Origin: Ancylobacter amanitiformis | GTDB taxonomy: Bacteria; Pseudomonadota; Alphaproteobacteria; Rhizobiales; Xanthobacteraceae | Direction of reading: 5' to 3' | Assembly: GCF_030814815.1 (NCBI RefSeq) | Contig: NZ_JAUSVR010000006.1 | Span: 186,001 to 250,000 of the forward strand | DNA length: 64,000 nucleotides | Shown here: piece by piece, positions 1-10,953 of the stretch | Layout: each line of letters opens with the position of its first letter | Numbering within the stretch: the first letter of the stretch is position 1 | Program-made: the position numbers and the translations under genes | The notes under the pieces: generated by a model | Told to the model about the DNA's origin: nothing | Seen by the model: the letters and a program-made list of their open reading frames with translations, nothing else | The model's database searches: none

Positions 1-525
1 CTGGTGGTGATTGTCGGCTATTGGGACATTGGCGGGCTCATCTCCGGCACGAATATCAACCATGCCGTGCTGCTGCTCGACGCGCTGTCGGCGGCGGTGT
101 TCGTGCTCACCGCGCTTATCCTGATGATGTGGGCGATCGCCGCCATCGGCATCCTGTTCGCCGAGACCTTCGCGGTGCGCTCGTGGATCTTTCACGTTGC
201 CAATGGCGCGGTATCGGCCTGGCTCGCCGCCTGGCTGTTCCCGACCTATGCCGACCAGTCGGCGCCGCCGGTGGACGAGGCCACTTTCTACGTGGTGGCT
301 GCCGGCCTTGCCGGAGGGCTGGCCTACTGGCTGGTGGCTGGCTGGAGCGCCGGCTTCTGGAAGCCGCTTGGCGGGGCGCGCGTGGCCCCGTTGCCGTCTC
401 CATCGCCGACCTCCGCGCCCGTTTCGGCCGCCGGACCGATGGCGGCGCCTCCCGCCGCTCCCCCGCCGGATCCCGTGCCCCCGCCTGCGGCTTCCGGGCC
501 ACGGCCGCCGGCCCGCATGCCCTGA
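1..525 (+). CDS. Partial hypothetical membrane protein with Pro/Ala-rich tail
   Basis: The reading frame is open to the left edge, so the true start may lie outside the window; the first internal candidate is a GTG at 4. The protein shows about three hydrophobic segments (roughly residues 20-52, 65-80 and 90-112) and then a low-complexity tail rich in Pro and Ala (about 125-173) that is probably disordered and either cytoplasmic or periplasmic. No catalytic motif is seen and I do not recognise the family. It is followed by 145 bases and then argG on the same strand. A separate promoter candidate in that gap suggests that argG does not depend on this gene. Confidence 0.6.
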   Translation: MVVIVGYWDIGGLISGTNINHAVLLLDALSAAVFVLTALILMMWAIAAIGILFAETFAVRSWIFHVANGAVSAWLAAWLFPTYADQSAPPVDEATFYVVAAGLAGGLAYWLVAGWSAGFWKPLGGARVAPLPSPSPTSAPVSAAGPMAAPPAAPPPDPVPPPAASGPRPPARMP

Positions 526-576
526 GGGCGCGGGTCCCGCCGATCGGACCGCGCGCCGCAATCCGCACGCCGAGGG

Positions 577-604
577 TTGCGCGCGCGCGTGCCATGCCTA
601 TAGT
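577..604 (+). promoter_or_regulatory. Candidate sigma-70-type promoter of argG
   Basis: TTGCGC (577-582) and TATAGT (599-604) are separated by 16 bases, about 67 bases before the argG ATG. The -10 is a good match and the -35 is only fair. This is a prediction from spacing and consensus. Confidence 0.4.
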
Positions 605-670
605 CCGCGCCGTTTTCCGGCTCCGGTTGGCCGGGGTCCCTTTGGTCTTCCTCGTGCGGAACTCTTCGAC

Positions 671-1897
<1,227 letters not shown>

Positions 1898-1912
1898 GGC
1901 AGGACGACGAAG

Positions 1913-1935
1913 CCGGGCGGAAGGGTTCCGCCCGG
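1913..1935 (+). terminator. Terminator-like hairpin after argG
   Basis: Ten-base perfect stem (1913-1922 with 1926-1935) and GGG loop, 15 bases after the argG stop. No T-run follows, so it may stabilise the 3' end rather than terminate by itself. Confidence 0.45.
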
Positions 1936-1972
1936 GCAAGCGACAGGGGCTGAGCCCGCACTCGCAACCTCC

Positions 1973-2092
1973 CTCATCCCCCGGGCTTGGCCGGGGGGCC
2001 CAGAGCTTTGCCGCGCGCCCGACCACTGGGTGCCCGGGTCACGCCCGGGTATGAGGTCGGAAGGCTCCGCCCCGGCCACGGCCGGGATAACG
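1973..2092. repeat. Intergenic CCCGGG-rich repeat element
   Basis: The stretch between argG and the convergent SDR gene holds several short inverted repeats built on CCCGGG and GGCCGGG, for example CCCGGG-N5-CCCGGG at 2033-2049. This resembles the widespread intergenic palindromic repeats of Hyphomicrobiales that carry 'GATGCCCGGGTCAAGCCCGGG'-like cores. Recognition is by resemblance only; no second full copy is present in the window. Confidence 0.4.
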
Positions 2093-2131
2093 GTCCCTCA
2101 AGCGGGCAAACCGATTACCGAATCGACGCTC

Positions 2132-2887
2132 TCAGATCGCCTGGCCGCCCGACACCTCGATGCGCTGAGCTGTGACCCAGCGATTGTCCGGCGAGAGCAG
2201 GCTGGCGACCATCGGGCCGATATCGTCGGGCACGCCGACGCGCCCCAGCGCCGTGATGCCGGCGAGGTGCCTGTTGATCTCGGGATTGTCGCGCACCGCG
2301 CCGCCACCGAAATCGGTCTCGATCGCCCCCGGCGCCACCGTGTTGACCGCAATGCCGCGCGCGCCGAGCTCCTTCGCCATGTAGCGGGTGAGAACCTCCA
2401 CCGCGCCCTTCATCGCGGAATAGGCGGCGTAGCCGGGATAGGCGAAGCGGGTCAGGCCCGAGGAGAAATTGACGATGCGCCCGCCATCGGCGATCACCGG
2501 CAGCAGCGTCTGGGTGAGGAAGAACACACCTTTGAAGTGCACGTCGACCAGCCGGTCGAACTGATCCTCGGGGGTTTCAGCGATCGGCGCGTGGTAGCCA
2601 TGGCCGGCATTGTTGACGAGGTGGTCGAAGCTGTCGCGGCCGAAGGTCTCGCCGAGCGCGGTGCGCAGCCGGGCGGCGAAATCGGCAAAGCCCGCGACCT
2701 TGCCGGTGTCGAGCTGAAGGGCCACGGCCTTGCGGCCCAGCGCCTCGATCTCGGCGATGACGGCCTGCGCGTCCTCGCTGCGGCTGTGATAGGTGATGAC
2801 GACATCGCCGCCACGACGGGCAACGCTGAGCGCGGTGTTGCGGCCGAGCCCGCGGCTGCCGCCGGTGATGAGGGTAATCGTGGTCAT
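2132..2887 (-). CDS. SDR-family oxidoreductase
   Basis: A classical short-chain dehydrogenase/reductase of 251 residues, cytoplasmic and NAD(P)-dependent. The cofactor motif TGGSRGLG lies at residues 8-15, the NNAG motif at about 92-95, and the catalytic Ser and YxxxK (YSAMK) follow in the usual order, ending in the conserved SGGQAI terminus. The substrate cannot be read from the sequence. The ATG at 2887 has a strong AGGAGA ribosome binding site. The gene is divergent from an AraC-type regulator with 133 bases between them, an arrangement typical of a regulator controlling its neighbour, so expression in response to a small molecule is a reasonable inference. Confidence 0.9.
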   Translation of the reverse strand: MTTITLITGGSRGLGRNTALSVARRGGDVVITYHSRSEDAQAVIAEIEALGRKAVALQLDTGKVAGFADFAARLRTALGETFGRDSFDHLVNNAGHGYHAPIAETPEDQFDRLVDVHFKGVFFLTQTLLPVIADGGRIVNFSSGLTRFAYPGYAAYSAMKGAVEVLTRYMAKELGARGIAVNTVAPGAIETDFGGGAVRDNPEINRHLAGITALGRVGVPDDIGPMVASLLSPDNRWVTAQRIEVSGGQAI

Positions 2888-3020
2888 GGTCCGTCTCCTG
2901 TCATTGGGGCGAGCCAGATATGATGCGCGGCGCCGGCCTGCGGTTGCCGGATAGCGGCTAGTTCTTGCCTGATCCTCCGAAGGTGCTTTTCCTTCCGCCC
3001 CATCGGGTTAAGATGCCGGC

Positions 3021-3908
3021 ATGACAACGCTGCTCGACATCATGGACCGGCACGGCCGGCTGCACGCGGATGCGAACGGCATCGCCGCGACCCCCATCCC
3101 CGGGCTCATGTTCTTTCGCGTCGCCGCGCCGTCGGGCGTCGCCCATGCCATTGCCCGACCGCTGGTCTGCCTGGTGGTGCAGGGGGCCAAGCAGGTGACG
3201 ATGGGCACGCGCGAGTACGGCCTGCGCGCGGGCGACTCGCTGCTCATCACCGCCGATGTGCCGATCGTCAGCCAGATCATGCGGGCGAGCCACGCCGCGC
3301 CCTATGTCTCGCTGGTGCTTGAGCTTGACCTTGCGGTTGTCGCCGAACTCGTGCGGGAAATGGGGCCAGCGCTGGCGGGCGATGCCGATCCGGTGCGGGT
3401 CGACCCGACCGACGGAGAAGTCGCGGCAGCGGCGCTGCGGCTGCTCCAGTTGCTCGATCGTCCGGCGGCGCTGCCGGTACTGCAGGCGCCGCTCCTGCGC
3501 GAAATGCATTACTGGCTGCTCGCCGGCCGCCATGGGGCCGCGATTCGCCGCCTCGGCTGGCCGGATGGCCACGCCCAGCGCATCGGCCGCGCCGTGGCGC
3601 TGCTGCGCGCCGAGTTCGCCAGGCCGCTGCCCGTTCGCCGGTTGGCGGAGGCGGCCGGGATGAGCTCCTCCACCTTCCATCAGCATTTTCGCAGCGTCAC
3701 GTCGCTATCCCCGCTCCAGTTCCAGAAGCAGTTGCGGCTGATCGAGGCGCGGCGGCTGATGGCGGCGCAGGGCGCTTCCGCCAGCGCCGCCGCCTTTGCC
3801 GTAGGCTATGAGAGCGTGCCACAATTCACCCGCGAGTATGGCCGCCTGTTCGGCGTCCCGCCGGTGCGTGACGCCAAGGCCGCGCGCGAGAGGGCGCGCG
3901 CGGCCTGA
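3021..3908 (+). CDS. AraC-family transcriptional regulator
   Basis: A 295-residue DNA-binding regulator. The N-terminal two-thirds resembles the AraC_N (YqhC-type) sensor domain, with the phrase PLVCLVVQGAKQVT near residues 48-61. The C-terminal 100 residues hold the double helix-turn-helix: RLAEAAGMSSSTFHQHF (about 210-226) followed by RLIEARRLM and a second helix pair around VGYESVPQFTREYGRLFG. Family members of this type often control adjacent oxidoreductase genes and respond to aldehydes or redox stress. The divergent SDR gene is the obvious candidate target, although this is inference. The ligand is unknown. Confidence 0.9.
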   Translation: MTTLLDIMDRHGRLHADANGIAATPIPGLMFFRVAAPSGVAHAIARPLVCLVVQGAKQVTMGTREYGLRAGDSLLITADVPIVSQIMRASHAAPYVSLVLELDLAVVAELVREMGPALAGDADPVRVDPTDGEVAAAALRLLQLLDRPAALPVLQAPLLREMHYWLLAGRHGAAIRRLGWPDGHAQRIGRAVALLRAEFARPLPVRRLAEAAGMSSSTFHQHFRSVTSLSPLQFQKQLRLIEARRLMAAQGASASAAAFAVGYESVPQFTREYGRLFGVPPVRDAKAARERARAA

Positions 3909-3923
3909 TCGTCGCGACTGGGC

Positions 3924-4454
3924 TCAGTCCAGCGACACTTTCCGGTTTTCGCCGAGGTCGGTGGGGGAGCCGGTCAGTCGCGCGGCCATCATCTTGAGCG
4001 CGACGCCGATCGCGCCGGACGGGCCATCCCAGTATTCCGCCCGCTCCGGCAGGAACCGCACCACGCAGATATTGGGATCGGTCTTGCCGTTCGGCCAGAA
4101 CGCCTTGTTCATGTCGGTCCACAGCTCGTCGATCTTGGCGCGGTCATCAGTGACTTCCGCCTGCCCGGAAACGGAGAGGTAATCGTTGCGGCCGGGATGG
4201 GCGAAGGTCAGCGCGGCCTGCGGGTCGTGCCGCATCTCCTCGTCCTTGTGACCGCGCCGGTCAGATAGGAACCAGATGCACCCCTCTTCCCGCGAAGGAT
4301 GGGCATCCATCGGCCGCGCGCGCAGCGTCTCGCCCTCGCGCGTGACCAGCATGCAGATGCGGATGTCGTCCATCATCGCCCACGCCTTGTCGACGGCTTC
4401 GGTCGTCGTCCTGTCGCCGCTCATTCTGTCGTGGCTCATTCTGTCGTGGCTCAT
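3924..4454 (-). CDS. Pyridoxamine 5'-phosphate oxidase-like (general stress) protein
   Basis: A 176-residue protein of the PNP-oxidase-like split beta-barrel superfamily (Pyridox_ox_2 / general stress protein 26 type), which typically binds FMN, F420 or haem. Conserved phrases include CMLVTREGETLRARPM, IWFLSDRRGHKDEE, YLSVSGQAEVTDD and the DELW...WFPxG-like WPNGKTDP. The start at 4454 is set by GAGGAG eight bases upstream; a longer frame to 4541 lacks a ribosome binding site. The N-terminus MSHDRMSHDRMSGDR is encoded by a 15-base tandem duplication and looks dispensable. It converges with the AraC gene (15-base gap) and diverges from the M50 protease gene. The enzymatic role is not known. Confidence 0.85.
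   Translation of the reverse strand: MSHDRMSHDRMSGDRTTTEAVDKAWAMMDDIRICMLVTREGETLRARPMDAHPSREEGCIWFLSDRRGHKDEEMRHDPQAALTFAHPGRNDYLSVSGQAEVTDDRAKIDELWTDMNKAFWPNGKTDPNICVVRFLPERAEYWDGPSGAIGVALKMMAARLTGSPTDLGENRKVSLD
4420..4454. repeat. 15-bp tandem repeat at a gene start
   Basis: Two exact 15-base units (4420-4434 and 4435-4449) plus five bases of a third, in frame at the 5' end of the PNP-oxidase-like gene, coding for MSHDR twice. A degenerate third copy (MSGDR) follows. Confidence 0.85.
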
Positions 4455-4612
4455 GGCAATCTCCTCTGTCGGGGAGGCAACCCGCCGGTCCCGCGCCGGG
4501 TTCCGTCGCATGACGCAAGGCATGATGGCTGGAGGGCGCATTGGCGGCGTTTACGGCGTGCGCCCGACGCCGGCGCGGGTCTATGCTGTCGCGCTGCGTG
4601 AAGGAGAAGCCC

Positions 4613-5725
4613 ATGCCCTGGTCGCTCACCATCGGCACCGTCTACGGCACGGCGGTGCGCATCCATGTCACCTTCCTGCTGTTCTTGGTCTGGATCTGGG
4701 CCGCCTATTACCGGCAGGGCGGAAGCGGCGCCGCGTGGGAGGGCGTCACCTTCGTGGTGCTGCTGTTCCTGTGCGTGCTGCTGCACGAATTCGGCCACAT
4801 CTTCGCGGCGCGCCGCTACGGGGTGAAGACGCCGGAAGTCACGCTTTGGCCGTTCGGCGGCATCGCGCGGCTGGAGCGCATCCCGGAGAAACCGTCGGAG
4901 GAACTGGTCGTCGCCATTGCCGGGCCGCTGGTGAACGTGGCGATCGCCGCCGTGCTGTTCCTCGTCCTCGGCGGCCATGTCGGGGTCGAGCACATCGAGA
5001 ATATCGAAAACCCGCAGGTCAGCCTGCTGGCGAAGCTCGCCGCCGCCAATGTCTTCCTTGTGGTGTTCAACCTCATTCCCGCCTTTCCCATGGATGGCGG
5101 GCGGGTGCTGCGGGCGCTGCTCGCCATGCGGATGAGCCATGCGCAGGCCACGCAGACGGCGGCCTCGATCGGCCAGGCGCTGGCCATCGGGTTCGGGCTG
5201 CTCGGCATTTTCGGCAACCCGATGCTGATCATCATCGCCGTGTTCGTCTTCCTCGCGGCTTCCGGCGAGGCTGGCCAGGCGCAGATGAAGCAGGCGGCGC
5301 AGGGCCTGCTGGTTCAGGATGCGATGATCACGAAATTCGAGGCGCTGGGCCCGCAGGCGAGCGTGGGTGACGCCGCCGACGCGCTGATCCGCACCACGCA
5401 GAAGGAATTCCCCATTGTCGACGGCGCCGGCCACCTGCGCGGCGTGCTCACGCGCGACGCGATGATCCACGCGCTGCAGGCCAGGGGCCCGGCCTCCTCG
5501 GTGCTGGAGGCGATGCAGGGCGACATTCCCACCGTCGACACCCGCGCCCCGCTGGACCGTGCGCTCCGGCTCATCACCGAAAAAGGCGCGCCGGTGGTGG
5601 GCGTGGTGGATTCCACCGGCCTTCTGGTCGGCCTGCTGTCGCCGGAAAATGTCGGCGAGATGATGCTGCTGCGCGCGGCACAGCCGGATGGCCGCTTCGG
5701 GCCCTGGGCGAAGCGGCCGGTGTAA
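4613..5725 (+). CDS. Site-2 protease-like M50 metallopeptidase with CBS domains
   Basis: An integral membrane zinc protease of 370 residues in the SpoIVFB-like branch of family M50, which cuts substrates inside or next to the membrane. The zinc-binding HEFGH is at residues 58-62 inside a hydrophobic segment. The second signature, NLIPAFPMDGGR (153-164), supplies the third zinc ligand. Five or six membrane segments are visible before residue 230. A C-terminal pair of CBS domains (about 245-365) probably senses a nucleotide and regulates activity, as is known for this architecture. The ATG at 4613 follows AAGGAG. The substrate is unknown, and neighbouring genes give no clue beyond a divergent stress-type protein. 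Confidence 0.92.
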   Translation: MPWSLTIGTVYGTAVRIHVTFLLFLVWIWAAYYRQGGSGAAWEGVTFVVLLFLCVLLHEFGHIFAARRYGVKTPEVTLWPFGGIARLERIPEKPSEELVVAIAGPLVNVAIAAVLFLVLGGHVGVEHIENIENPQVSLLAKLAAANVFLVVFNLIPAFPMDGGRVLRALLAMRMSHAQATQTAASIGQALAIGFGLLGIFGNPMLIIIAVFVFLAASGEAGQAQMKQAAQGLLVQDAMITKFEALGPQASVGDAADALIRTTQKEFPIVDGAGHLRGVLTRDAMIHALQARGPASSVLEAMQGDIPTVDTRAPLDRALRLITEKGAPVVGVVDSTGLLVGLLSPENVGEMMLLRAAQPDGRFGPWAKRPV

Positions 5726-5744
5726 GCGGCGGGCCGGTTCGCGC

Positions 5745-5780
5745 CCTCCCGCCGGCAACGCCCGGCCTGCCGGCGGGAGG
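5745..5780. terminator. Bidirectional terminator-like hairpin
   Basis: Thirteen-base perfect stem (5745-5757 with 5768-5780) and 10-base loop, between the convergent M50 protease gene and the small acidic protein gene. No T-run on either side. Confidence 0.5.
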
Positions 5781-5792
5781 ACGGGGCCGCGG

Positions 5793-5834
5793 GCGGAAGG
5801 ACAGGGGCTGCCGGCGGAAGGACAGGGGCTGCGG
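5793..5834. repeat. 21-bp tandem repeat, two copies
   Basis: Units 5793-5813 and 5814-5834 are identical apart from the last bases. They lie between genes, ending just before the stop codon of the small gene on the minus strand. Confidence 0.85.
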
Positions 5835-5836
5835 GC

Positions 5837-6169
<333 letters not shown>

Positions 6170-6358
6170 TCAAGGGAGACCCTTGCGGCAAGGCATGGCC
6201 TTGTCCACGCGCGGAACCACCGCGCGGCCGGAGGCGTTGATCCCGGCAGGCGCGCCGCGGGTGGCTTCGCACGGGCGCGCCCCGCGAACCGGGGTCATGG
6301 CTTCGGCTACCGCCCCGTCGCTCGACAGGCGCGAAGCCTGAACCGAGGAGGAAGATGC

Positions 6359-6592
6359 ATGACCCCCGATCATCCGCCGGTACGGCTGCAATACTGGCCG
6401 GCGTCCCATGCCGTCGACGCTCCCGATGCCTGGCCGGACAGCTATGAATTCGAGACCGTGGACGACGCGGTCGCCTTCGCCATGACCCAGTCGCCGGCGA
6501 ACCGCGAACTTGCCTGGCTGCGCACGCCGGATGGCGCCATCCTCAAGCAGGCGCAGATTCGCCGGCTCTGGGAACTGCGCGAGACCCACTGA
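6359..6592 (+). CDS. Small hypothetical protein (77 residues)
   Basis: A short soluble protein starting at an ATG with a good GAGGAGGAA ribosome binding site at 6346-6354. It has a mixed charged composition, one predicted helix around DDAVAFAMTQSP and a second around KQAQIRRLWELRE. No catalytic motif or known domain is recognised. It stands alone between the acidic small protein and the typA promoter region; codon use matches its neighbours, so it is probably a real, conserved gene of unknown role. Confidence 0.65.
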   Translation: MTPDHPPVRLQYWPASHAVDAPDAWPDSYEFETVDDAVAFAMTQSPANRELAWLRTPDGAILKQAQIRRLWELRETH

Positions 6593-6658
6593 AGGGCGGC
6601 GATTTGCGCCGACCCTGCGGTAGATGCGCCCGATGAGCGATCAAATCGAGCGCCCTCA

Positions 6659-6686
6659 TTGCCTTGGCGGGCATTCTCAGTATAGT
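6659..6686 (+). promoter_or_regulatory. Candidate sigma-70-type promoter of typA leader
   Basis: TTGCCT (6659-6664) and TATAGT (6681-6686) with a 16-base spacer. Initiation near 6693 would give a transcript that meets an intrinsic terminator-like hairpin after about a dozen bases and the typA start codon about 53 bases in. Confidence 0.5.
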
Positions 6687-6703
6687 GCGCCGCAAAATTC
6701 AGC

Positions 6704-6734
6704 GCGGGTCCGGAAGCCTTCGGGCCCGCTTTTT
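6704..6734 (+). terminator. Intrinsic terminator just upstream of typA
   Basis: Nine-base stem with one G-U pair (6704-6712 with 6721-6729), an eight-base loop and five T at 6730-6734: a textbook intrinsic terminator ending only 11 bases before the typA start. It could end a very short leader RNA and attenuate typA. Confidence 0.65.
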
Positions 6735-6745
6735 GGTGTTTTCAT

Positions 6746-8572
<1,827 letters not shown>

Positions 8573-8578
8573 CGCCCT

Positions 8579-8611
8579 CGGCCAAATGCCGGCCAAATAC
8601 CGGCCAAGTGG
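8579..8611. repeat. 11-bp tandem repeat, three copies
   Basis: Three units beginning CGGCCAA (8579-8589, 8590-8600, 8601-8611), the first two differing at one position, directly after the typA stop. Confidence 0.75.
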
Positions 8612-8751
8612 CTTTCACGTGCCGTCCACGCACCGGCTATTTGCCGGCGGCGTGGCGGGGCGTGTCGTCTTGGCCACGCCGCGTTCAATCGAACGTGCAT
8701 TTTGCAGAGAGGCTCTTGATCCGGGAGAGCGCATTTGCTCCCATCGGGATC

Positions 8752-9261
8752 ATGAGCACGCTTCTCGTCGAGACGCGCCGGGCTCGCCCGGCTGACGCTG
8801 CCGACATAACCGACATCCATGATGCGGCATGGCGGGTGGCCTATCGCGGCCTCATTCCCGGTGCCGAGCTTGAGAAGATGATCCAGCGGCGTGGCCCGGT
8901 CTGGTGGGAAACCGCCTTGAAGCGGGGCTCGCGCGTCGTGGTGCTCACGCTCGGCGACACGGTCGCCGGCTATGCCAATCTCGGCCGCAACCGCGCGCGC
9001 GGCCTGCCCTATGAGGGCGAGATCTACGAACTCTATCTCCGGCCGGAATATCAGGGGCTGGGCTTTGGCCGCCGCCTGTTCGGCGACGCCCGCAAGGAAC
9101 TGGCCGCCAGCGGCTTCGAAGGCCTCGCCGTCTGGGCGCTGGCCGGCAATGAACCGGCGCTCGGCTTCTACCGGGCGATGGGCGGCACGGGCGTTGCGCG
9201 CTCCTCCGAGACCTTTGGCGGGCGCATGCTGGAAAAGCTGGCCTTCGGCTGGAACGGCTGA
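8752..9261 (+). CDS. GNAT-family N-acetyltransferase
   Basis: A 169-residue acetyl-CoA-dependent acetyltransferase. The hallmark A motif for coenzyme A pyrophosphate binding is present as LYLRPEYQGLGFGRRLF (about residues 97-113), preceded by the strand EIYEL. The motif B region (ALGFYRAMGG) follows. The substrate, an amine on a small molecule or protein N-terminus, cannot be deduced. The ATG at 8752 is chosen because the family homology begins there (MSTLLVETRRARPADAADI); the upstream extension to 8608 is repetitive and atypical. It converges with the DUF167 gene, with a 41-base gap. Confidence 0.88.
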   Translation: MSTLLVETRRARPADAADITDIHDAAWRVAYRGLIPGAELEKMIQRRGPVWWETALKRGSRVVVLTLGDTVAGYANLGRNRARGLPYEGEIYELYLRPEYQGLGFGRRLFGDARKELAASGFEGLAVWALAGNEPALGFYRAMGGTGVARSSETFGGRMLEKLAFGWNG

Positions 9262-9302
9262 GCCCGCTCCACGGGCCCTCGGGCGCGCCCCGGAGCGCCG
9301 CT

Positions 9303-9632
9303 CTAGCCGACCAGCGCCCCGAGCCGCGCGGCCACCTCGGCCGCATCACCCGTCAGCTTGAAGCTCTTGGTGCGCGAGGTCGCTCCCGACAGCAATTCGA
9401 CGCGCGAGGGGGCGATGCCGCCGGCCTTGGCGAGCAGCCGGGCCAGCGCGGCATTCGCCTTGCCGTCCTCCGCCGCCACCGAGACGCGCGCCTTCACCGC
9501 CCGCCGCCCGTCGCCGAGTTCCACCAGCCCGTCAATCGCGTCCCGCCCGCCGCGCGGCGTGGCCCGCACGGTGACGACCAGCCCGTCCGCGACCGCCACC
9601 CAGGCGGGGGCAGGGGGCGGGTGCTGGCTCAC
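9303..9632 (-). CDS. DUF167/YggU family protein
   Basis: A 109-residue protein of the DUF167 (UPF0235, YggU) family, a small alpha/beta fold of unknown function found across bacteria, with conserved VRATPRGGRDAI, VKARVSVAAEDGKANAALxxLLA and LLSGATSRTKSF blocks. The GTG start at 9632 overlaps the yggT stop by four bases (GTGA), implying translational coupling. The yggT-yggU neighbourhood is conserved in many proteobacteria. No catalytic residues are known for the family. Confidence 0.88.
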   Translation of the reverse strand: MSQHPPPAPAWVAVADGLVVTVRATPRGGRDAIDGLVELGDGRRAVKARVSVAAEDGKANAALARLLAKAGGIAPSRVELLSGATSRTKSFKLTGDAAEVAARLGALVG

Positions 9633-9913
9633 CAGCCGGTCACGAGCTCGAAGACGAGATTGCGCACGAAGTAGAGGACGATGATGAGCACCACCGGCGA
9701 GATATCGATGCCGCCGAGATTGGGAAGGATGCGGCGAAGCGGCGCCAGCACCGGCTCTGTCACCCGCCAGAGAAATTCGCCAAGCGAGCGCACGACCTGA
9801 TTGTGCGCGTTGACGACATTGAACGCCACCAGCCAGGACAGGATGGCCGAAGCAATCAGAATCCAGACATAAAGCGTGATGAGCGTGTCGAAAAGCCAGA
9901 GAAGCGAATACAT
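9629..9913 (-). CDS. YggT family membrane protein
   Basis: A 94-residue inner-membrane protein with two hydrophobic helices flanking the conserved region RVTEPVLAPLRRILPNLGGIDISPVVL, the YggT-family signature. Members have been linked to osmotic stress and ion homeostasis and, in some bacteria, to cell division placement; none of this can be tested from the sequence. The start at 9913 gives the usual short MYSLLWLFDTL N-terminus. It is the first gene of a two-gene unit with the DUF167 gene and is divergent from tRNA-Ala. Confidence 0.9.
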   Translation of the reverse strand: MYSLLWLFDTLITLYVWILIASAILSWLVAFNVVNAHNQVVRSLGEFLWRVTEPVLAPLRRILPNLGGIDISPVVLIIVLYFVRNLVFELVTGW

Positions 9914-10039
9914 CGCGAGCCTCGGAACGGGGGAGCCCGGCGGGGGCGCCCTTGCGTGCAACACCATGATGCTTAAAGGCGCCGCTGCATTGCGGCAACC
10001 CCGATTCACAGAACCGGTGGGGAGCGCGCGCAACGCGCC

Positions 10040-10069
10040 TTGACAGCGCCCATTGCGCGAACGTACAAG
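10040..10069 (+). promoter_or_regulatory. Candidate promoter of tRNA-Ala
   Basis: A perfect -35 TTGACA (10040-10045), an 18-base spacer and TACAAG (10064-10069) as -10. Initiation would fall near 10076, ten bases before the tRNA. Confidence 0.55.
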
Positions 10070-10085
10070 GCGCGGCCTGACGCGT

Positions 10086-10161
10086 GGGGCCGTAGCTCAG
10101 TTGGGAGAGCGCTGCAATCGCACTGCAGAGGTCAGGGGTTCAAATCCCCTCGGCTCCACCA
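10086..10161 (+). tRNA. tRNA-Ala (anticodon CGC)
   Basis: A complete 76-base cloverleaf with encoded CCA. The acceptor GGGGCCG pairs with CGGCTCC (one G-U), the D arm is GCTC/GAGC, the anticodon stem CTGCA/TGCAG encloses ATCGCAC with CGC at positions 34-36, and the T arm is AGGGG-TTCAAAT-CCCCT. It decodes GCG, a very frequent codon in this GC-rich genome. No other tRNA or rRNA lies beside it. Confidence 0.97.
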
Positions 10162-10599
10162 TTCAGGCATCCCAATCCGCTGAAAAGACGTTGCAAGTTC
10201 GGGCACCTCGCCCGGCGCGCGTTCGTGCCGTCTGGCCGCGCCATCGGATGGCGAGGGCGGGAGCGACCTGGATCATTCCGCGCGCGCGATCAGGCCGGTT
10301 GAACCGCCTACCCGTTTTGCGGCACGGCCGGCGCCTGCCGAATCCGTCCCGGCGGTCGCGCCGGAGGGGCGAATCATCGGCGGCAGGCGTGTCTCCGGCC
10401 GGCCTTTCGCGCGAACGGCCGGCGCGGCGCCGGTTCCCCGAATCGACCCTGCGCGCGGACCGTTCCCATGCCTCCGCCTCGCGCCTGGCGCCGTCCATCG
10501 GGACGCGGGGCGTCCTCCGTAGACATGTAGCCGGTGTGTCGGCGGGCGCCAAAGGCCGGGGGACGCAGCCTGGCGTGCGCCCGCAACCCGGCCGGTCCG
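10162..10599. other. Gene-free stretch downstream of tRNA-Ala
   Basis: About 440 GC-rich bases with several short GGCCGG/CCGGCC inverted repeats. Open frames cross it but have no recognisable protein character, and no integrase gene or duplicated tRNA end was seen, so there is no sign of an integrated element here. Confidence 0.5.
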
Positions 10600-10866
10600 T
10601 CAGGGCCGCGTGATCAGCGGTGGCCCGTTGCACGGCTCCTTGAGGCAGCTGGGCCACGGGATGCTCTGGCGGATGGCGGGCGGCAGCGGCGGGGCCGGGC
10701 TCCAGCCCGGCGGCGGCGGGGGCGCCTGCCGGGGTATGGGGGTCGTCACCGAGGGACGTTGCAGGATCGGGTTCTCGCGATACTGCGCGAGGGCGTCGCC
10801 CGCGCCCATGCTGACCAGCAGCGTGCCGGCGATCAGCGCGGCGATGACGTTGACGGTGTAGCGCAT
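10600..10866 (-). CDS. Small secreted proline-rich protein
   Basis: An 88-residue product with a signal peptide (MRYTVNVIAALIAGTLLVSMGAGDALAQ, probable cut after ALA or AQ near residue 26), followed by a short proline-rich segment (PRQAPPPPPGWSPAPPLPP) and two cysteines near the C-terminus that could form a disulphide. The ATG at 10866 is supported by GGAGGA six bases upstream. No domain is recognised. The gene lies just downstream of ppk2 on the same strand (87-base spacing upstream in genome order), and a periplasmic structural or chaperone role is possible but unproven. Confidence 0.65.
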   Translation of the reverse strand: MRYTVNVIAALIAGTLLVSMGAGDALAQYRENPILQRPSVTTPIPRQAPPPPPGWSPAPPLPPAIRQSIPWPSCLKEPCNGPPLITRP

Positions 10867-10953
10867 CGGCGATCCTCCGCATGTCCCATCCATGAACAAG
10901 GATGTCCGGGCGTCGCCTGTCAAGCGCCGTGCGCAGGCGTGCGGCCTCGCCCG

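Noticed and set aside
10086-10599. tRNA-Ala as an attachment site of an integrated element
   Set aside because: No integrase gene, no second copy of the tRNA 3' end and no shift in base composition downstream.
10053-10613. Open frame starting over tRNA-Ala
   Set aside because: The N-terminal part is the translated tRNA (a common false protein); the rest is non-coding GC-rich sequence.
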